From: Rotaria socialis
Lineage: Eukaryota; Rotifera; Eurotatoria; Philodinida; Philodinidae
Direction: 5' to 3'
DNA length: 64,000 bases
NCBI GenBank assembly: GCA_905331475.1
Contig: CAJNYU010000181.1
Location: forward strand, 186,001 to 250,000
This document shows, one piece after another, positions 36,341 through 50,980 of the stretch (position 1 is its first letter; the number at the start of each line of letters is the position of its first letter). The position numbers and the translations under genes were made by a program. The notes beneath the pieces were generated by a model. The model made no database searches. It was not told the origin of the DNA and saw nothing but the letters and a program-made list of their open reading frames with translations.

Positions 36341-37737
36341 TGTTTTCATTTTCGTTTTCCTCATTTCACCTCTGCTGTTATACATATTCATAAAAGATGA
36401 TAGAACAATGAGGAAAAGAAAAATATTCATTGTTTTTCGTTCATTGGTCTCATGTTTTAGTTCAATATGATATGTACATATAAAGGTATCTGTTATATAT
36501 GTATACTCATTATTTATCCTTTCTCAACGTTCTAAAATGGCTGAATGCATAGAAGTAAGAATGAATATTGACACATGTCAATTTTTCTTTTATTTATTTT
36601 GTGTGAGTGATAATGATTTGGCAGCATAATAAGAAATAGTTGAGTTAAGGAACTTCATGGAGTTACATATAGAAATATCGAAAGATGAATCATATAGATC
36701 TAATTTCAATCTTTTTTTTTCTAATTCTAACCCGTTTAGACGTTCCAAGAAAAATAAATTGAATAGAAAAATTTTCTTTCGCAAATATTTCAAATTGAAT
36801 AGATTTCAATCCACGCAATATTATCGATATTACTGAGCATTTTTAAAAGATCTAAAGCGTATTATTTTTTTATCATACTCGGCATCCATACTAAAAACAT
36901 TATTTCATTACACTAGATGACAGAACAACTGACTATTGTCCTCAGAATGAAATATCTTTGAATGCTTTGTAAGATTTTTCAAAACTTGAGCAGCATAAGT
37001 GTTGAGAAATGCCAAAAAAGGTACATCTTGTGAAATTTAGCAAAATTTCACTGTGTAGATAATCAATTACGATGTCATAATGTACTTGAAGATCATTGAC
37101 ATTTAGAATTCTTTTTTCTCTGAATCTAACGAAGATGAAATTCTATTCATGTGTTTTGTAGGGTGTTCTATGACTGATCGAATCCAACCCATTCTAGAGA
37201 CTAGACCACATTATTGATGAAAAAATTGTCTGCTAAAAATTTACTGTGATTTAGTTTTTCTACGAATGTTTTTCGGCATATTTAAATCTAGAAAAAAAGC
37301 TCGAATTTTTCTTATGGATCTATGATGATTTTCAACTCATAAGAGAATACACAGTATTAACAATTTATTCAAATGTGCATGTCTATTTGTTCGTTTTTGT
37401 GTTTTCTTTCTTTTTAATATCAATTGTTAAAGGATTAAATTGAATTGAAACTCGTTATATTAACGAGAAAATATAATATATTTAACAAGTTGTTTATCAT
37501 TTCCACAACTTAAATTTGTTCGATTTTTGTTCTTATTCCTAATCTGTTTTAATTGGAATAATATTTAGAAAGCTATGACGAAAATTTTCTTGAATGCCCA
37601 AATGATCTCTTGAGATTTCACGAGAAATAAATCACTGGTGTAGTTTATCAAATGATTAACAGGGCTCATGTCTTCGTATGAGAAAACTAGAAATAATCTT
37701 ACTTGAAACACTTTGTAATTATTTTTCTTTTTCTTAT

Positions 37738-37880
37738 AGAATGAAGTCGACGTGGCAGAGCGCAAAGATGATGTTTTTTTAAAAGAATTTGGCAATTGCA
37801 TTCAAATGGAATAGCCATCACTCCGAAAACGGTTGATGAATTAGCAGTACAACTTAGGATTCCGCCGCCACAAGATTAGT
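37738..37880 (+). pseudogene. Possible exon fragment of an unknown gene
   Basis: After a good acceptor (TTTTCTTATAG) the sequence reads NEVDVAERKDDVFLKEFGN and then, in a different frame, GIAITPKTVDELAVQLRIPP followed by PQD and a stop. Base composition is less AT-rich than the flanks. A frame change is needed between the two parts and no neighbouring exon is visible, so this may be a decayed exon or chance. I do not recognise the family. Confidence 0.25.
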
Positions 37881-40093
37881 TTTTCTTGTTTTTTTTTCTT
37901 TTTATATAAAACAAAAATAAAAAGAATATTCAGTTAAAATACTAGATATATTCTCTACTTTGTTCTTTTTATATAATCTTAAAAAGTCATGTCTAAAGAT
38001 AATGGTTCTATTATTCTAAAAACCGAAATGCACGAATAGATATTATATATATATATATTTTTTTTTCTAGCTGAATGAAGAAGTATCATTAAAAAAATAT
38101 CATATTTAACGAGATATTATTTACAAGTTAGATTATTAATAAATCTATGAAATCTTTATATTGATAGCCTAGCCTACTTGCTTTTGTATAAATGTAGAAG
38201 AATAAAATCATAAGATGTCTATCGTGTTAGGCATGTGAATACTGAGAAATAGCAGTTCTCCATTAATATCGGTGATAGTGCAGAATATTGTATTAGAGTT
38301 CAAGTCATCTTTCACATAAGTACAATTCACAGCTTGTATGTTAAAATTAACCAATCACAATTATATTGTCAATATTTGTGATGTCATGCGTATCGTGCAT
38401 ATATCCTTATCCTTCGTATATTCTGTATTGTCACTGTATTCAGGATAAGTCGATTTTCATTGTTTTATTCCTGAAATGAGCTACAAAATACATTTTATGA
38501 TAATCACAAGATAAAAATCTTAGATCAGTCACTGTTAATAACAGTGTTCAATATTTTACTTTGAATTTATAACAAATCAAGCATATTCTCATCATGCAAC
38601 TTTAAGGACGACTTAATTTATAGAAATATCTGCATTAAAGCTATTAACATTAATGTCTCTTAATATTGTTTTCTTATATTTCAATATTTGTTAATAATCA
38701 TATATTTCATTATCTATGACTAATAACATTCATGTCCATAATTATAAACGAAATCTTTATTCAACGATCTTTTCCATATTTTCATACAATCCAGAGGATC
38801 CCACAATCCCATGATCCGCTTTTCCTCCCTTGGCTTACATACAATATATATTTCAATTCACATGATTAAGTTTTGTTCTCTGCCACGCCTAACTAGACAA
38901 TATTTCTTAGCTTTGAATGAAGTTAAATTAATTTTTCTAATTCAATTTTATATCATGAATTAAATTCACGAACTGTTATAGATGCATTTCACATGCAAGT
39001 AAGATACTCGTACGATTATTTTTTTTCTTGCCGCTTAAACATCTAAAGATCATTAGAGTATACTGCTATTGTGAAAGAGTAACAGGTGGTTTTTCAGTCA
39101 CAGGAGACACAATCATATATTATCAAGATTAAACATTAGTTGATCAGTGAAAAAGATTTATTAACGTCGTTTTTATTTTCATATTACCATAAAACCTTGA
39201 ACAGATTATATAATGTGTCAAACTGTACTATACTGTCAACAGAACAGACATTGATTTGATTCTTCTTGATAAATCTAACAATATGTTCCCGTCTGTGAAA
39301 AACAGTCAGAATATCGATTAGAACAACCCGGAAGAGATTAATGTTTTTGTAACCTTGTTTAGGCTCACAAAAATTTCTTTATTACAAAAAAAGAGATAAT
39401 ATTCCAAATGAAAATGACAAATCAAGTTCATTTTGTTTTCCGAATCAATCATACATAATTAAATTTCCAAATAATCAGTAATTTCTTCTGTCAACACCAA
39501 TCTATTTTTATTTTCTATACGATTAAAACAATATTAAATATTTAAAAACTTTTATCATTGTACATAATTGTAGGTTTCACTCTATTATCTCGTTTAACAT
39601 GGTGACCATTTCATTCACTTCTCTTTCAATCAACAATAAAATCTTATTTTCATGCATCATTCGTCCAACTTTATGTTATTCAATGTTTATGTGGAAATTG
39701 TATTCGTTGTTTGTCTGTCTATCTTCAAATATTTGCTCGTATGACAACATTAGATATCGTCAGTCAAATGCATGAACACATCAATCTAAAACATTATCCT
39801 TTATTATTAATATGGCGGCACCAACATGATGTTAAACAACCATGATCACTTCTTGTATTGTTGAATGTAATTGATGCAAGAGTAACTCTGAAAGGTTTAT
39901 CGATATTCTTTCGACAAGATAATTAAAACAACAACAAAAAGAGCAAAGGATAGTTAAGGTCGTTTCTTTTTGTTTGTATTTGATTACTTTTATAAAATAA
40001 TAATAACAAAAAGAAAAAGATCTATATGACAAAAAAAAGACAAAAACCAAGGCACTCTTTGTTTTCGTTGATGAACTAAAAAGGAGAGATATT

Positions 40094-41695
40094 CTATTTG
40101 CATATATGAATTTCAACAAGCTTTTGACATGTTTGACATTGTACGGAGCAACACCATATAAATTTACAATTGCATTTCTCTTGAACAACTTTTCTTATCG
40201 TATTATAACCTCGTCCACAACACATTGTTCCACATCCGTCAGGACCATGACTTGTTCGATTGCATTGACGACCTTTTGTACCAAATGATCCGATCCGTCG
40301 ATTATATTCACAAAAATTTGAATCTTCAAAATAGATTAAATCATCTTTTGTAGGTCCAGTAAAGCGACGATCACGTGAACGTAATTGTCCTAATCGACGT
40401 TGATATCGAACTTCAATAGCACTATCATATTTTTCTTTTAAAAATGCACCAATTTCACGAAATGTTGGTAACTGTTGATAACATGTTCGAAGACTAAAAT
40501 ATTATTATAATCAAATTTAAAAGAAAAATTCTTTAATTTTAAATATATATATATCTACCTGCATGAACCACTAACACCATGACATTTGCAAACAACACGT
40601 GTCAATCGATAAACAGCCTTAAAATGAAGAAAATAAATAAATAATCAATTAATAATTATCTATTATCTTGTCTATTTACTCGTCGTCCAGCTTCATTATT
40701 ATGTATATTCATTTGACGTCGTATTCTACTACGTCGTAGAGGCTTTCGTTTCATTTCATTTTCAACATTTGTTTGATTTGTATTAATAAATGAAACAGGA
40801 GAATCGATTATATTCGGATTAACTTCTTTTTCAGGTGTATCAACAAAATCTCGACCAAATCGATAACCATAATCAATATTATCACCGCATCTGTGTTCAA
40901 AATGAAAAAAAAATTTGAATTATCTGTTTTTTTGTTTGTCGAAAAAGTTCTAATCAATTACCCTCCCCATGCCCAATCTCGTGGTAAATTTTTCGGTCTT
41001 GCCGCTCGACTACATGTACATGATTTTAATAAGCCTTGTTTACAAGCTCGACTCACAGCATATGTGACACCCGCAGAGAGCATGGCATGAGTAAAAGCTG
41101 TTTCTCGATTAGCTAAAGATAACAAAAAATCATAATAATAATCAAAGTCAAATTTAATGTAACAAAAGAAATATTAACAAACAAGATGATTACCATGATA
41201 AAGAACCGGTCCGAAAACAGTTCCATCGCGTACTGTGGAACAATTCCAATGTCGATCTTGAAATTGATTTTGACATTCTTCAATACCTTTACTTGCACCT
41301 ATAGAAGAACAAAACGCAGATTATTTCGTATACTTGTCTTGAATAAATAATAAAAAAATAAAAGATTTTACCTTGAATAACAACAGGCATATGATCAGCA
41401 TGTAATAAACATATTTGTTTTTGACCAATAGTTAGACTTTTTAATGACGATTGACAATATGATGATGGATCATCTTCTACCGCATATTGATGATCAGAAT
41501 TAGCAAATGAATATGAAGATAAAATATTATCATTGCGACGTTCAAGACCAATATTCCTAAAAAAATTTAAATATTTATCTTAATATTTAATCAATTGTAT
41601 CTCTATACTTACCACCAAAGATCACTTTTGGTTGTCCCATCGATCAATTGACATGAATAAAACAAAGAATACAAAAGAATTATCATCACCATCAT
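40094..41695 (-). CDS. WNT5: Wnt ligand, Wnt5 class
   Basis: Secreted, lipid-modified Wnt signalling protein, usually non-canonical for Wnt5. Exons from the 5' end: 41613-41695, 41372-41556, 41194-41298, 40962-41112, 40680-40890, 40559-40617 and 40094-40493; 397 residues. The start [16 protein letters not shown] is a signal peptide. [53 protein letters not shown] and [15 protein letters not shown] are diagnostic for Wnt5. [10 protein letters not shown] carries the Porcupine-acylated serine at S261. The C-terminus [20 protein letters not shown] and [16 protein letters not shown] ends in CK. A lineage-specific insert rich in N, S and R ([20 protein letters not shown] region) sits before the EAGR motif. 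The cysteine framework appears complete. Confidence 0.95.
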
Positions 41696-43539
41696 CTTTT
41701 ATCGTTCGAAAATTATAATGACATAGTATTCTACAAATAAAAACAATAGAAGATAACAATATAATATTAATGAGGTATTTTCTGTATTCTGATATTTGTC
41801 GATCATCTAAAGACAGGTGCCGATCGTCAACTGAATGTATAGCGGCAAAATATCACAAACAACTTTTGTATTTGGACAAGGTCAGCGCTCGACACTAATC
41901 GTGCCGATATACAAGTGATCGAACACTTTTGATTTCTCTTCTTCTTCTTCTTCTTCTTCTTCTTCTACTGAAGCATACCGTGTTAGAATGGATTATGTAA
42001 GTTTATATGTATATTGTTTTCATCGATATGATGATAGATTTATTCTTTTTATGTATCATATAGTTACACATGGTCAATCAACGGTAGACAAACAAATGCC
42101 AATCTTTAAATTTTTTTGTCGCCAAATTTGTTCTCATGATGTATACATATATCATAAGAAACAAAAACTGTTAATGGGATGTCGACAATTGTGCTCATTG
42201 TCAAAAAATAACACTCTCGTCGAAGAGAATAAGGTGTTACACTCATCAACTTATTCAAAATTTATAGATTTATAACTCATATTGGTATACGTGCTTTTTT
42301 TCTTCTCTCTCTCTCTCTCTCTTTTTGTCTTCTCCCATAGAAAAGGAAAACAAACATTCATTGATTGTGTACTCAAATTTTAAAGCAATTTTTTATATTA
42401 AATATTGAAAATGCTCGTTTGATCATTATGACATGCTTTTATTTCAAGGAAAAAATAATAAATATCAACAGAAGTTCATATGCTCATTTGCATATCAATC
42501 GACGGGAGAAAAAAATTCAAATTTCGCCAATCATGTCGATTTAATGAATTAAAAATGACTTTCAAATCATCTTCATGATTATCATCTATTCAGTTCATTG
42601 CACTCACCCACATGTGCATATACATATACTCTACAAAATGTACCGAAGAGATTATTCTCGCTTCTCAATTTGATATAATACCGCCAATTGTTGACTTGTT
42701 CATTCACAGTTTTGATTTAGATCAGAGAAAAAAGAAACACGTTTTATACAGTTCACAGTTTTTTTTTCTTGTTTTTCTATTTTATCAAAAAACAAAATTC
42801 TATGATGACGATATTCTCCCATCGGCATAAATATCTCACTAGTCCTAAAACATGAAATTTTATGTTAAAACGTATAGAATTTCTATATCCAATGACAATG
42901 GTATGTTAATCAAAAGTAAACATAAATGCTTAGAAAAAAATCTCTGCTTTCGTGTTAATTTTAACATGAGCTTATAGAGATGTGCCTTTCAATTGTGTAT
43001 ATATTTAAGGATAATATTTTGCATCACCTGACAATACGAAAGTGTAGAAACAGAAAAGAAAAACTCATATTGCATCATTAATCTGACTTAACTACTTTTA
43101 CAAAGCGTAAACGTCAAGACATTGCTTGATTGACTGCATTGAACGATAGATGAAATGAGCAATTAAATGAATAGAAAAAAAGTGAACTTACCGAATGAAT
43201 TATATTTTTGTTCGAAGAATAATGATTAGAAGAGATGTATGCACAAAAAAATCGATTATTTAGTATAAACACAAGTATTAAAATAACAGTCAGATCACCT
43301 CTGCGAATTGTAATGGCAAAGATGTTTGTTCAACTCTCTCTTTCTCTCTCTATATATATACTATGTGTGTAGATATATATATATAGCTATATATGCATAT
43401 GTATGTATTGATTTCCTTTCCCTTTCTCACTCTCTTCTCTTTCCTCTATCGCTCTTTTTTGTCCTAATCTATTTTGTACACATGTGAGACGTAATACATA
43501 TTCGTGCAAGAGCAAAAAACCAATATCAATATCAATATC

Positions 43540-43571
<32 letters not shown>

Positions 43572-44958
43572 GACAAAGAGTCTCTTTTGAGACGTGTATA
43601 TTGACATGTTCCTTTACTTCCGGCTTTGCTCATTTACTTTTCATAATAGGATAAAAATGAATCACAATGATGACAATTGACGAAACCATAATGTTCTTAA
43701 TACTAGTTAGACCTTGATAAAATATGACAATCAATCGATGATATATGTTATTTAGATTTGTATTATTCCTAATACTCTTATTATTTCATCTCTCATTATT
43801 GATCAAGCACAGCTAGTTCCTTTTTTTAAAGTCTACCCGTTTTTGAAGACAACATATTGCTCTGCTGTTATTTTTTCTTCCTTCTATTAGCTATCTGAAC
43901 TTGGATCATCTATCTCCTCTTTTTCATCACTGTGTCTATCGATCTCAACTGTTGCAACTCTTAATTGATGTGCATGGTCGACAATAATTATCTTTGCTTC
44001 CTTTCTTTTGTTTATTATTCTTTTCTGGTGATATTAGGAGAATATTAGTGAGTCTTATATTACTGAAAAAAAAAAGAATGAAAGCAATATGCTTGATACA
44101 GAGATACTTCAACGAAGTTAGTCGTTCATTAGCATAATGCGATTGATTCTATAAAGGTCAATTATGATCTATCTCCTCCTTCTTATTCTTTTTTCTTTAC
44201 TTCTAATCAATAATTATGATGATGATGATGACAATTAGGAAATGAACTTCCATGAAAAACTTGATCAATATTTTTCTTTGAAAGAGGATAATATCTAAGT
44301 TTCTATCTCTTTTCTCTTTCAGGTAAAAAAATAGTCATTATGGAAAGGTTGCAGACGCCGTATTTTGAATGTCAACGATGACTGAACGTCTTGTTTTCGT
44401 GATGATAATCGATGATGAAGCGTACAGATCGAGACTAGCGATCGATCAAGCAATGATGGTTACTTTCTAATTCCTTTTGTTGTGTTCTATTCTTTAGTAT
44501 AGCTACTATATATAGATATAGTACGTATGTATCAAGCCATTTGGTTCATGCAAACAAGCAGTATAACTATGTATATCTATCGATATATTGATAATAAAAG
44601 TCTGCTGATATTTAGCTATCATTGTGTCTGCTTTTACTCCATTGATAATTATAATGACGAAACATTAAAAAAAGAAGCCAAGAGAAATCTAATTAATGAT
44701 TGCACAAAAGAAAATATACTCAAAACAAAATGGAACGTAGATGCAACAAATAATATGATTAAATGGTGAGTGACTAGCAATTAATAAAGAAAAAGGCACA
44801 TCTGCAGAAGAAATTCAGTGAACAATTAATGACTCTTAAAATATACAAATATACATTTAAAAAAACAACTGATTTCTTCGTTTTGTACAACAGAGAAATA
44901 TTCGGAAACACAAGGAGAAAACAAAACGTGTAACATTGGATCGTGATTTCGACTATAT
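41696..44958. other. Gene-free 3.3-kb region upstream of Wnt5
   Basis: Probable Wnt5 regulatory DNA and the 3' flank of ANKIB1. It holds simple repeats: TTC at about 41938-41966, CT at about 42305-42323, TA-rich runs near 43350-43390 and ATC/AAT at about 43522-43571. No exon is supported; the frame at 44527-44769 has no family signature. Confidence 0.6.
43522..43571 (+). repeat. Simple repeat: (AATATC)n passing into (AAT)n
   Basis: Three to four units of ATCAAT followed by about ten AAT triplets. A microsatellite in the Wnt5-ANKIB1 spacer. Confidence 0.9.
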
Positions 44959-47900
44959 TCAAGTAAAACTGAATTCATCATCGGACGGCGTTAGTGGACG
45001 TCGTTCAACAATAGCACGAGTAGTTAACATTGATGTGGACTCATTGAACCATTGATGTTCATTTTGTTGATTATCATGTTGAATAACTGATGAGCGATAA
45101 TTATCGAACCTAAGAAAATGATGTAATTATCACGTAAACAAAGGATCATATATTGTTTTCACTTTATTAAAATTTTATCAACTTGTTAGAGTCATCATTC
45201 TAATTTATCAATAGTGAAAAGATCACAAAATAGTCTTGATTTAACATCAAAATGTAAGATGCATTCGAAAATACTTATTTTATACTCTTGATATTCAGAG
45301 ATTTTAGAAAATTTTCTTTTCTGTAGCTTTTTTTTTTTAGACAAAACAATTCTCTTTTTTTTCTTTTTGGTAAAAATATATCATCTGACTCGAAAGGAAT
45401 CTTTTTATTATAGCAAAACAAGATTGTTATCGACTGATATGTTTTTGCAAATTTCGATGCGAACAATATTGAGCAAAAAAGAAGTTTAGTACTGGCGTTT
45501 GTTTTTAAATTATATAAATATTTACCTTTCATTTGGTTCACACGGTCGAATATCAGCATCTCGATTCGATCGTTTTCGTTGTAGTTTAGCATGAGATGTA
45601 TCTGTCAGAGAAACACCTGCAGCTGCAGCTGCAGCTACTGATACAATATCATTGGACATCAACGGTAGAATAGCATCTTTATTTTTCTTATTACTAAGTT
45701 TTCGTTTCAGTTCTGTTTGTTGTTGATGAAATGATGTTTCAATACATTTTAAATCAAAATCTTCATATTCTTTGAGCTCATCAGGTTTTTGTAAATTTTC
45801 TTTTAATTCTTTATGTTTATGAGTAAAATCCATAATTTTCGAATTTTCATATGAATGATTTTTTTCAATTGGTGGTTGTAAATTCATCATCAATGAACTA
45901 AGTCTATCAGCATCATGTTCAACTAGAAATTCAAATCAATCAATATTCTTTTCTTCTTATTTTCTATCATTAATACTTACTGAATAAATCTAGGCTTGGC
46001 ATTATTGCTACTACTGCTGCCACATCCATTGATTGAGTTTCATCTAGTTCAGTTTGAATAGGTACTACAGAGAAGACAAAAATAAAAGAAATTAAAAATA
46101 CATTAGAAAAAAAAGATGTATCGTCGACGACAAACCTGTTGCCTCCTTTGTAGATTCTTGTTCATATTTTGATTTTATTGATAATTCAATAGCTTGTTGT
46201 AAATCATTAAAATATTCGATTTTGTCATTTGTACTTAAATTTGAAGCATTATTATTGGCATTTGTATTGTTTCGATTGAGATTTTGGTCATGTTCTCGTA
46301 CCGCTTGTAGACGACTCATTTCAATAGCTCGAAGTAAATCCATAACACCATCCGATGGTACAACGACAATAACTGGCGGTACATTATCATTGTTATTTTG
46401 TTGTTCATGTACTGAAGCATTTGTTGATAGACTAGCTGTTGCAGAAATATTAGTGATAGCTGGTGAGCCATTTAATGTAACTAAACTTTGTTCCATTTCT
46501 CTTTCTTCTAGAACAACGAAAATATTTCAGTAGAAAATATTGATTACAAGCAGTGCCTTTAATATATACTACATACCGCCTTCTAATTGTTCAGTACGAT
46601 CTAAACGTAAGCATTTCAATGAGCAATAATCAAAAGGTACTGTTGTTATTGGATTTCGTGCACGATGATTAAAACAATTACGGCGTTTACAATACGCACC
46701 TATACACAAAAGAATATCAAATAAAAAAACATTGAAAAAAAGCAGATGAATATTTTTTCTATTCTACCATCGCCGCAGGAAATAAGACCTGAATCCATTT
46801 CCATTTCTAATTCTGGCCATTCGTTAAGTAGAGTAACTAGATTAGTATGCCGTCCTTTACGATCTACAACCCATGGATTCTAAAAATGAACAAAATAAAA
46901 AAACAAAGAAAATATTCTATCAACATGAAATTTAACAATCGTTTACTTTTGGATCCAGATCTTTTAAAGAAGCTGCGATGGCTTTCTTTAATTCATTGTC
47001 ATCTCCATCAACATCATCTTTAAGTAAATATTTCCAACGTTGTCTTGAAAACTTTTTCAAACTCGGTGGTGTATCGGGCGGTATAAGACCACGAGCAATT
47101 GTTTCAAGAAATTCTAAACGTTTACGTTTAACAGTTTTTGTTACTTGTACAATACGATGTTTAGGTGTACGTAAATAAGGTCGCGCAATAATTTGCGATA
47201 ATGTTTCAGTGCATTCTTCAAATTCAGTTTGAATAAATTCAAAAATCATTTTTTTATGACCAGAATTTTCTAAATAATAGCCATAAACATATGAACAGCG
47301 TAGAACACGTCTGGCACGTAATAATTCTTTGATTGCATCTTCAATAAATTTTGTTTGTGATTCCAAATTATTTTCATCATTCAGTACTCCTATTGTGACA
47401 GTAGCGGGAACCGGCCCAGGTTGATTTGTTTTAGCTAATATAACTTCACATTTTTCTTTAGCAGTTTTTGATAATGGTTCTTCAAATTTATAAGAATTTT
47501 CATGATTTTTAAAACGTGTATAATAATGAACAAACTTAGAGTAAATACAAACGACAGATTAATATTTTGAAAGAAAATATTCTAATGAGATTTTACTTTA
47601 TTTAATTCTACCATACGTAAATGACGTTGTTCAGCAACAGTAACCAATTCTTTTTCTTTAGCAACAATTTTGTTTACAGTTTCATAACGATTACATTGAA
47701 AATAACCACCTGTTGTACTTGAATGTTTTTTCCATGCTTCCAAACATATCCAACAAAAATCATATTTACATTTAACACATTTTATATGATTACATCCTGA
47801 AACAAGTAAATTACATGGTGTTATTGTCAATCAGTCATTTTTACAATATTGATCTGTTTCATTCATGACATTGCATAGAATTAACTAACACGAATTAATA

Positions 47901-50900
47901 AAGTTAGATCAATTCCATGTGTTGACTAACAATAAAGATTTTCCAGCAGTACTCAAGCATACAAAACAGAAAATTTTAAGCATTTCTGTTCCGCATTGTT
48001 TCGAATTTTTTTTTAAATGTTGCAATTTACTTTTTTCAAGATTTGATCATATGTATTTCTTCTTCTCAAATTATTTCGATTTGTTTTTTGTTGGAATCAA
48101 GTTACACACCATTTCTAATGATATGACTATAGATTTTATTTTGTATCAACTCTTAATCGGCCTTTCGGCTGATACTCATATCCTATTCCACGTAGCAATT
48201 TTTTGAAAAACCATATTTGTCATTAATCTAGTAGAAAAGGTGTGGTAACTAGCCCAACAATTTTTGTCAAAGTTGCCAAAAACTAAACTGTCGAAATATT
48301 GTAAAGCATTGCTTTAGACTTGATTTCATGAGAAGAAATCGAAATAATTTCGAAGTAGACAAATTCTATTAGTGCAAAACTGCAAAAGGATAGCACATGA
48401 ATATGACATTTGTATTAATCTTTATAATTTCTATATTACAAATAAAATAGATAGTTTGTCATCGAACCGTAATCTTTTTTTTGTGCTACACAACACGAAT
48501 AGGTTTCACTGGATTATATCCTATCGTTGAAAATAATAAAACTTGTTTTCGAGAGCCGTGGTCTCGTTCCTTGTAGAAATGAAAGATAAGAAGAAAAATT
48601 AACCTTCATTTTTTTGTATAGATATTGAACAATTGGGACATTTTTTTGAATTGGTTACAAGCCATAAACAATTTGCAGCTATTTCTTCTTCTTCAACTGT
48701 TCCTTTTACTAGATCAATAAAAATCATAATAAAAAAGTTATTTTCTTATCTCATTCAAAAACTTTTCATTTACATTCTTCTGGTTTAATTTCTGCAACTT
48801 TATCAAACCAATCTTTCCAATTTTCGCATGATGCTGGTTCATGTCCTTCTAGAAGGCAATCCCAACTGAAACGAAAATAAAATCATGTATTGAATTCTTT
48901 GATGTTTAGTATTTTTCTAATTTCTCACCAAAAATAATGTCCATTTCGGCAATTAACTGATTTCGAAAATTCTCTCATATGAGATGATTGAAGACGATCA
49001 AATATTGGCGATTGAACAGCCAGTGCACAATTACTATGTGGACACCATTTAAAATTGGGATTTGAATCTACAAAGGCCTTTATGTCAAATTGTAAATAAC
49101 GTCTTGCCATATTTTGATCGACACATTTTTCAATGATTTCGTTTGGTACAAATTTAAAACAATCAACAGCTGGACAAAATATTGTATGAACAGAACCTTC
49201 TTGGATTTTAAATGTTAAATACCTAGAAAATATATTCATTTTTGAAAATATTCATTTTGTTTTATACACAGAAAAGAAGGAACTAACTGTTGCCAACATT
49301 CTTTACAAAATTGATGATCACACGATATTACAATTCGTTCTACACCACTTTCGAATTCTTTTAAACAAATTCCACACTGGAAAGAAAACATATTCTTAAA
49401 TAGGTTACATTTTCAATATCAAAAGTAAATTACTTCTTTAGATAAATGAACAGTATCAAATTCATTGATATCTATGATTGTCAAACCACGTTCATGAAGA
49501 ATGCTTAATGGAGGATTAACACCAGATATTTCACAGCAACCTATGGGATCCTCAATCCACGATTGAAGAAGTAATTCCTTTGACCATTCTAAATAAATAA
49601 ATAAATAAATAACTTTATTTTTGTAAAAATTTAAAGAAAATGAATAATATAAAATACCATGATGTCTGAGAAGAGCTTCAGCTGTAAATAAAGGTAATTG
49701 TAACATATCAGCTGTTTCAACTAGAAGTAAATCTTTGGTTTCTTGTAAGTCTTGAATACGTAAACCACATGAGGTCTAAATAAATTTAAAAACAAAAATA
49801 ATCGCACAATTCTTTTTGGAGTATTTTTTTAAAATTCTAATTAACTTTGTTGACTATTTAAAAATCTTCAAGTATACTTCTAATTCTGCGTAGTCACAAA
49901 ATTAGAATTGAATTAAATTACTCAATCGAATAAAGAAAAATAATTACTGTTATGTTGAACAATGGTTTGACATTCTCTATTCATTCGGTAAAATTGTCAT
50001 GAACCTCTATTATCTATCATATTAATCTTTCTTTTTATTAATAGAATAAAAATATGAAAAAAAAACATCACACGGAAATTGACTAATTATATCAAGACCT
50101 GGTGTTCTTCCATCATTTATCAATATAGTGAGACTCGTGTAATATCGCATACACTACTAAAGCAAGTTATTTTTAAATTTAAATATATTTTTAATGGATT
50201 AAACAGGAAATTTAGATCATTTTATTTGGAAATATATTCAATCTCAAAACTAATCGACCTTTAACAAAAACTGGTGATTTTTTTAGTGTTAATGCAAATA
50301 TTTGAACACACACATTCTATCTACTTACATCCTCTGTCATTAATGGCAATTCGTCGATTTCCAAATCTTCTGAGCTATTCTATACAAAGAAAACAAATAT
50401 ACGCATTTATCATAAATTAAAACTTCAAACTTACACTAAATATCATTCTTGATTCAAGATAAATAGCTAAATCTTTATGACCATTTTTTTCAGCTAAAAG
50501 TGAAATATACTATGGAAATATTTAATTTTGCTTATTAAAATCTCACCAAGTTCACATGGAGTTAATTTTTCATGATTTTCAACATAAAGTGCAGCACCAG
50601 CATTTAAAAGATTCTGTAAAATTTTAAGAAAAAAAGTTAAAATAAAATATTCTCTTTTATTTGCAATTAATTTAATTACTTCAACACATGATTTAAGTCC
50701 ATTTTTTGCTGCATGATGTAATGCCGTATTATCATCCTAAGTAAAACAAAAACGAACAAAAGTTAAATCAATATAGTCTAGTATAGAAAAATTCATATTT
50801 ACTGAATCTTTAGCATCAATATCGATAGTTTCATTTGTTTGTTTATCTTTCCATTTTAATAAGAGTGTAAGACATTCGTTACGACGAACGTCATTACCAA

Positions 50901-50980
50901 CTTTTAATAAACAGTGTAAAGATGTTTGATTTAAATGATTACGTTTATTTGCATTGCCATTATGATCATAAAGTAAATGC
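44959..50980 (-). CDS. ANKIB1: Ankyrin-repeat RBR E3 ubiquitin ligase, ANKIB1-like, 5' end not found
   Basis: Ariadne-class RING-between-RING ligase. Exons from the 5' side: 50803-50980, 50680-50736, 50547-50613, 50435-50493, 50329-50379, 49658-49775, 49434-49588, 49288-49376, 48929-49222, 48774-48865, 48604-48708, 47597-47796, 46947-47534, 46768-46879, 46577-46699, 46136-46507, 45981-46064, 45526-45922, 44959-45109; about 1096 residues in phase. Order: ankyrin repeats ([32 protein letters not shown]), RING1 CGICLKEF...[13 protein letters not shown] ([28 protein letters not shown]), then RING2 [19 protein letters not shown] ending CWICLEAW, whose first cysteine of the CWIC unit region resembles the catalytic site. 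The Ariadne domain ([19 protein letters not shown]) and three UIM-like helices ([30 protein letters not shown]) follow. Introns of 807 and 553 nt stand out. No ATG or first ankyrin exon was found upstream of 50980. Confidence 0.92.

Larger units (their letters stand above)
34283..40093. other. Gene-poor 5.8-kb region
   Basis: Mostly AT-rich sequence without supported genes. It contains the probable transposon at 35664-36340 with a poly-G run and an ambiguous base, and a short coding-like fragment at about 37738-37880. Open frames at 35655-35912 arise from the poly-G run. The last part (about 38700-40093) is the 3' flank of Wnt5. Confidence 0.6.

Noticed and set aside
39832-40288. Frames overlapping the Wnt5 last exon and 3' flank
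   Set aside because: Shadows of the Wnt5 coding exon in other frames; no independent signature.
43522-43571. Possible CRISPR-like or tandem array
   Set aside because: Simple AAT/ATC microsatellite without spacers.
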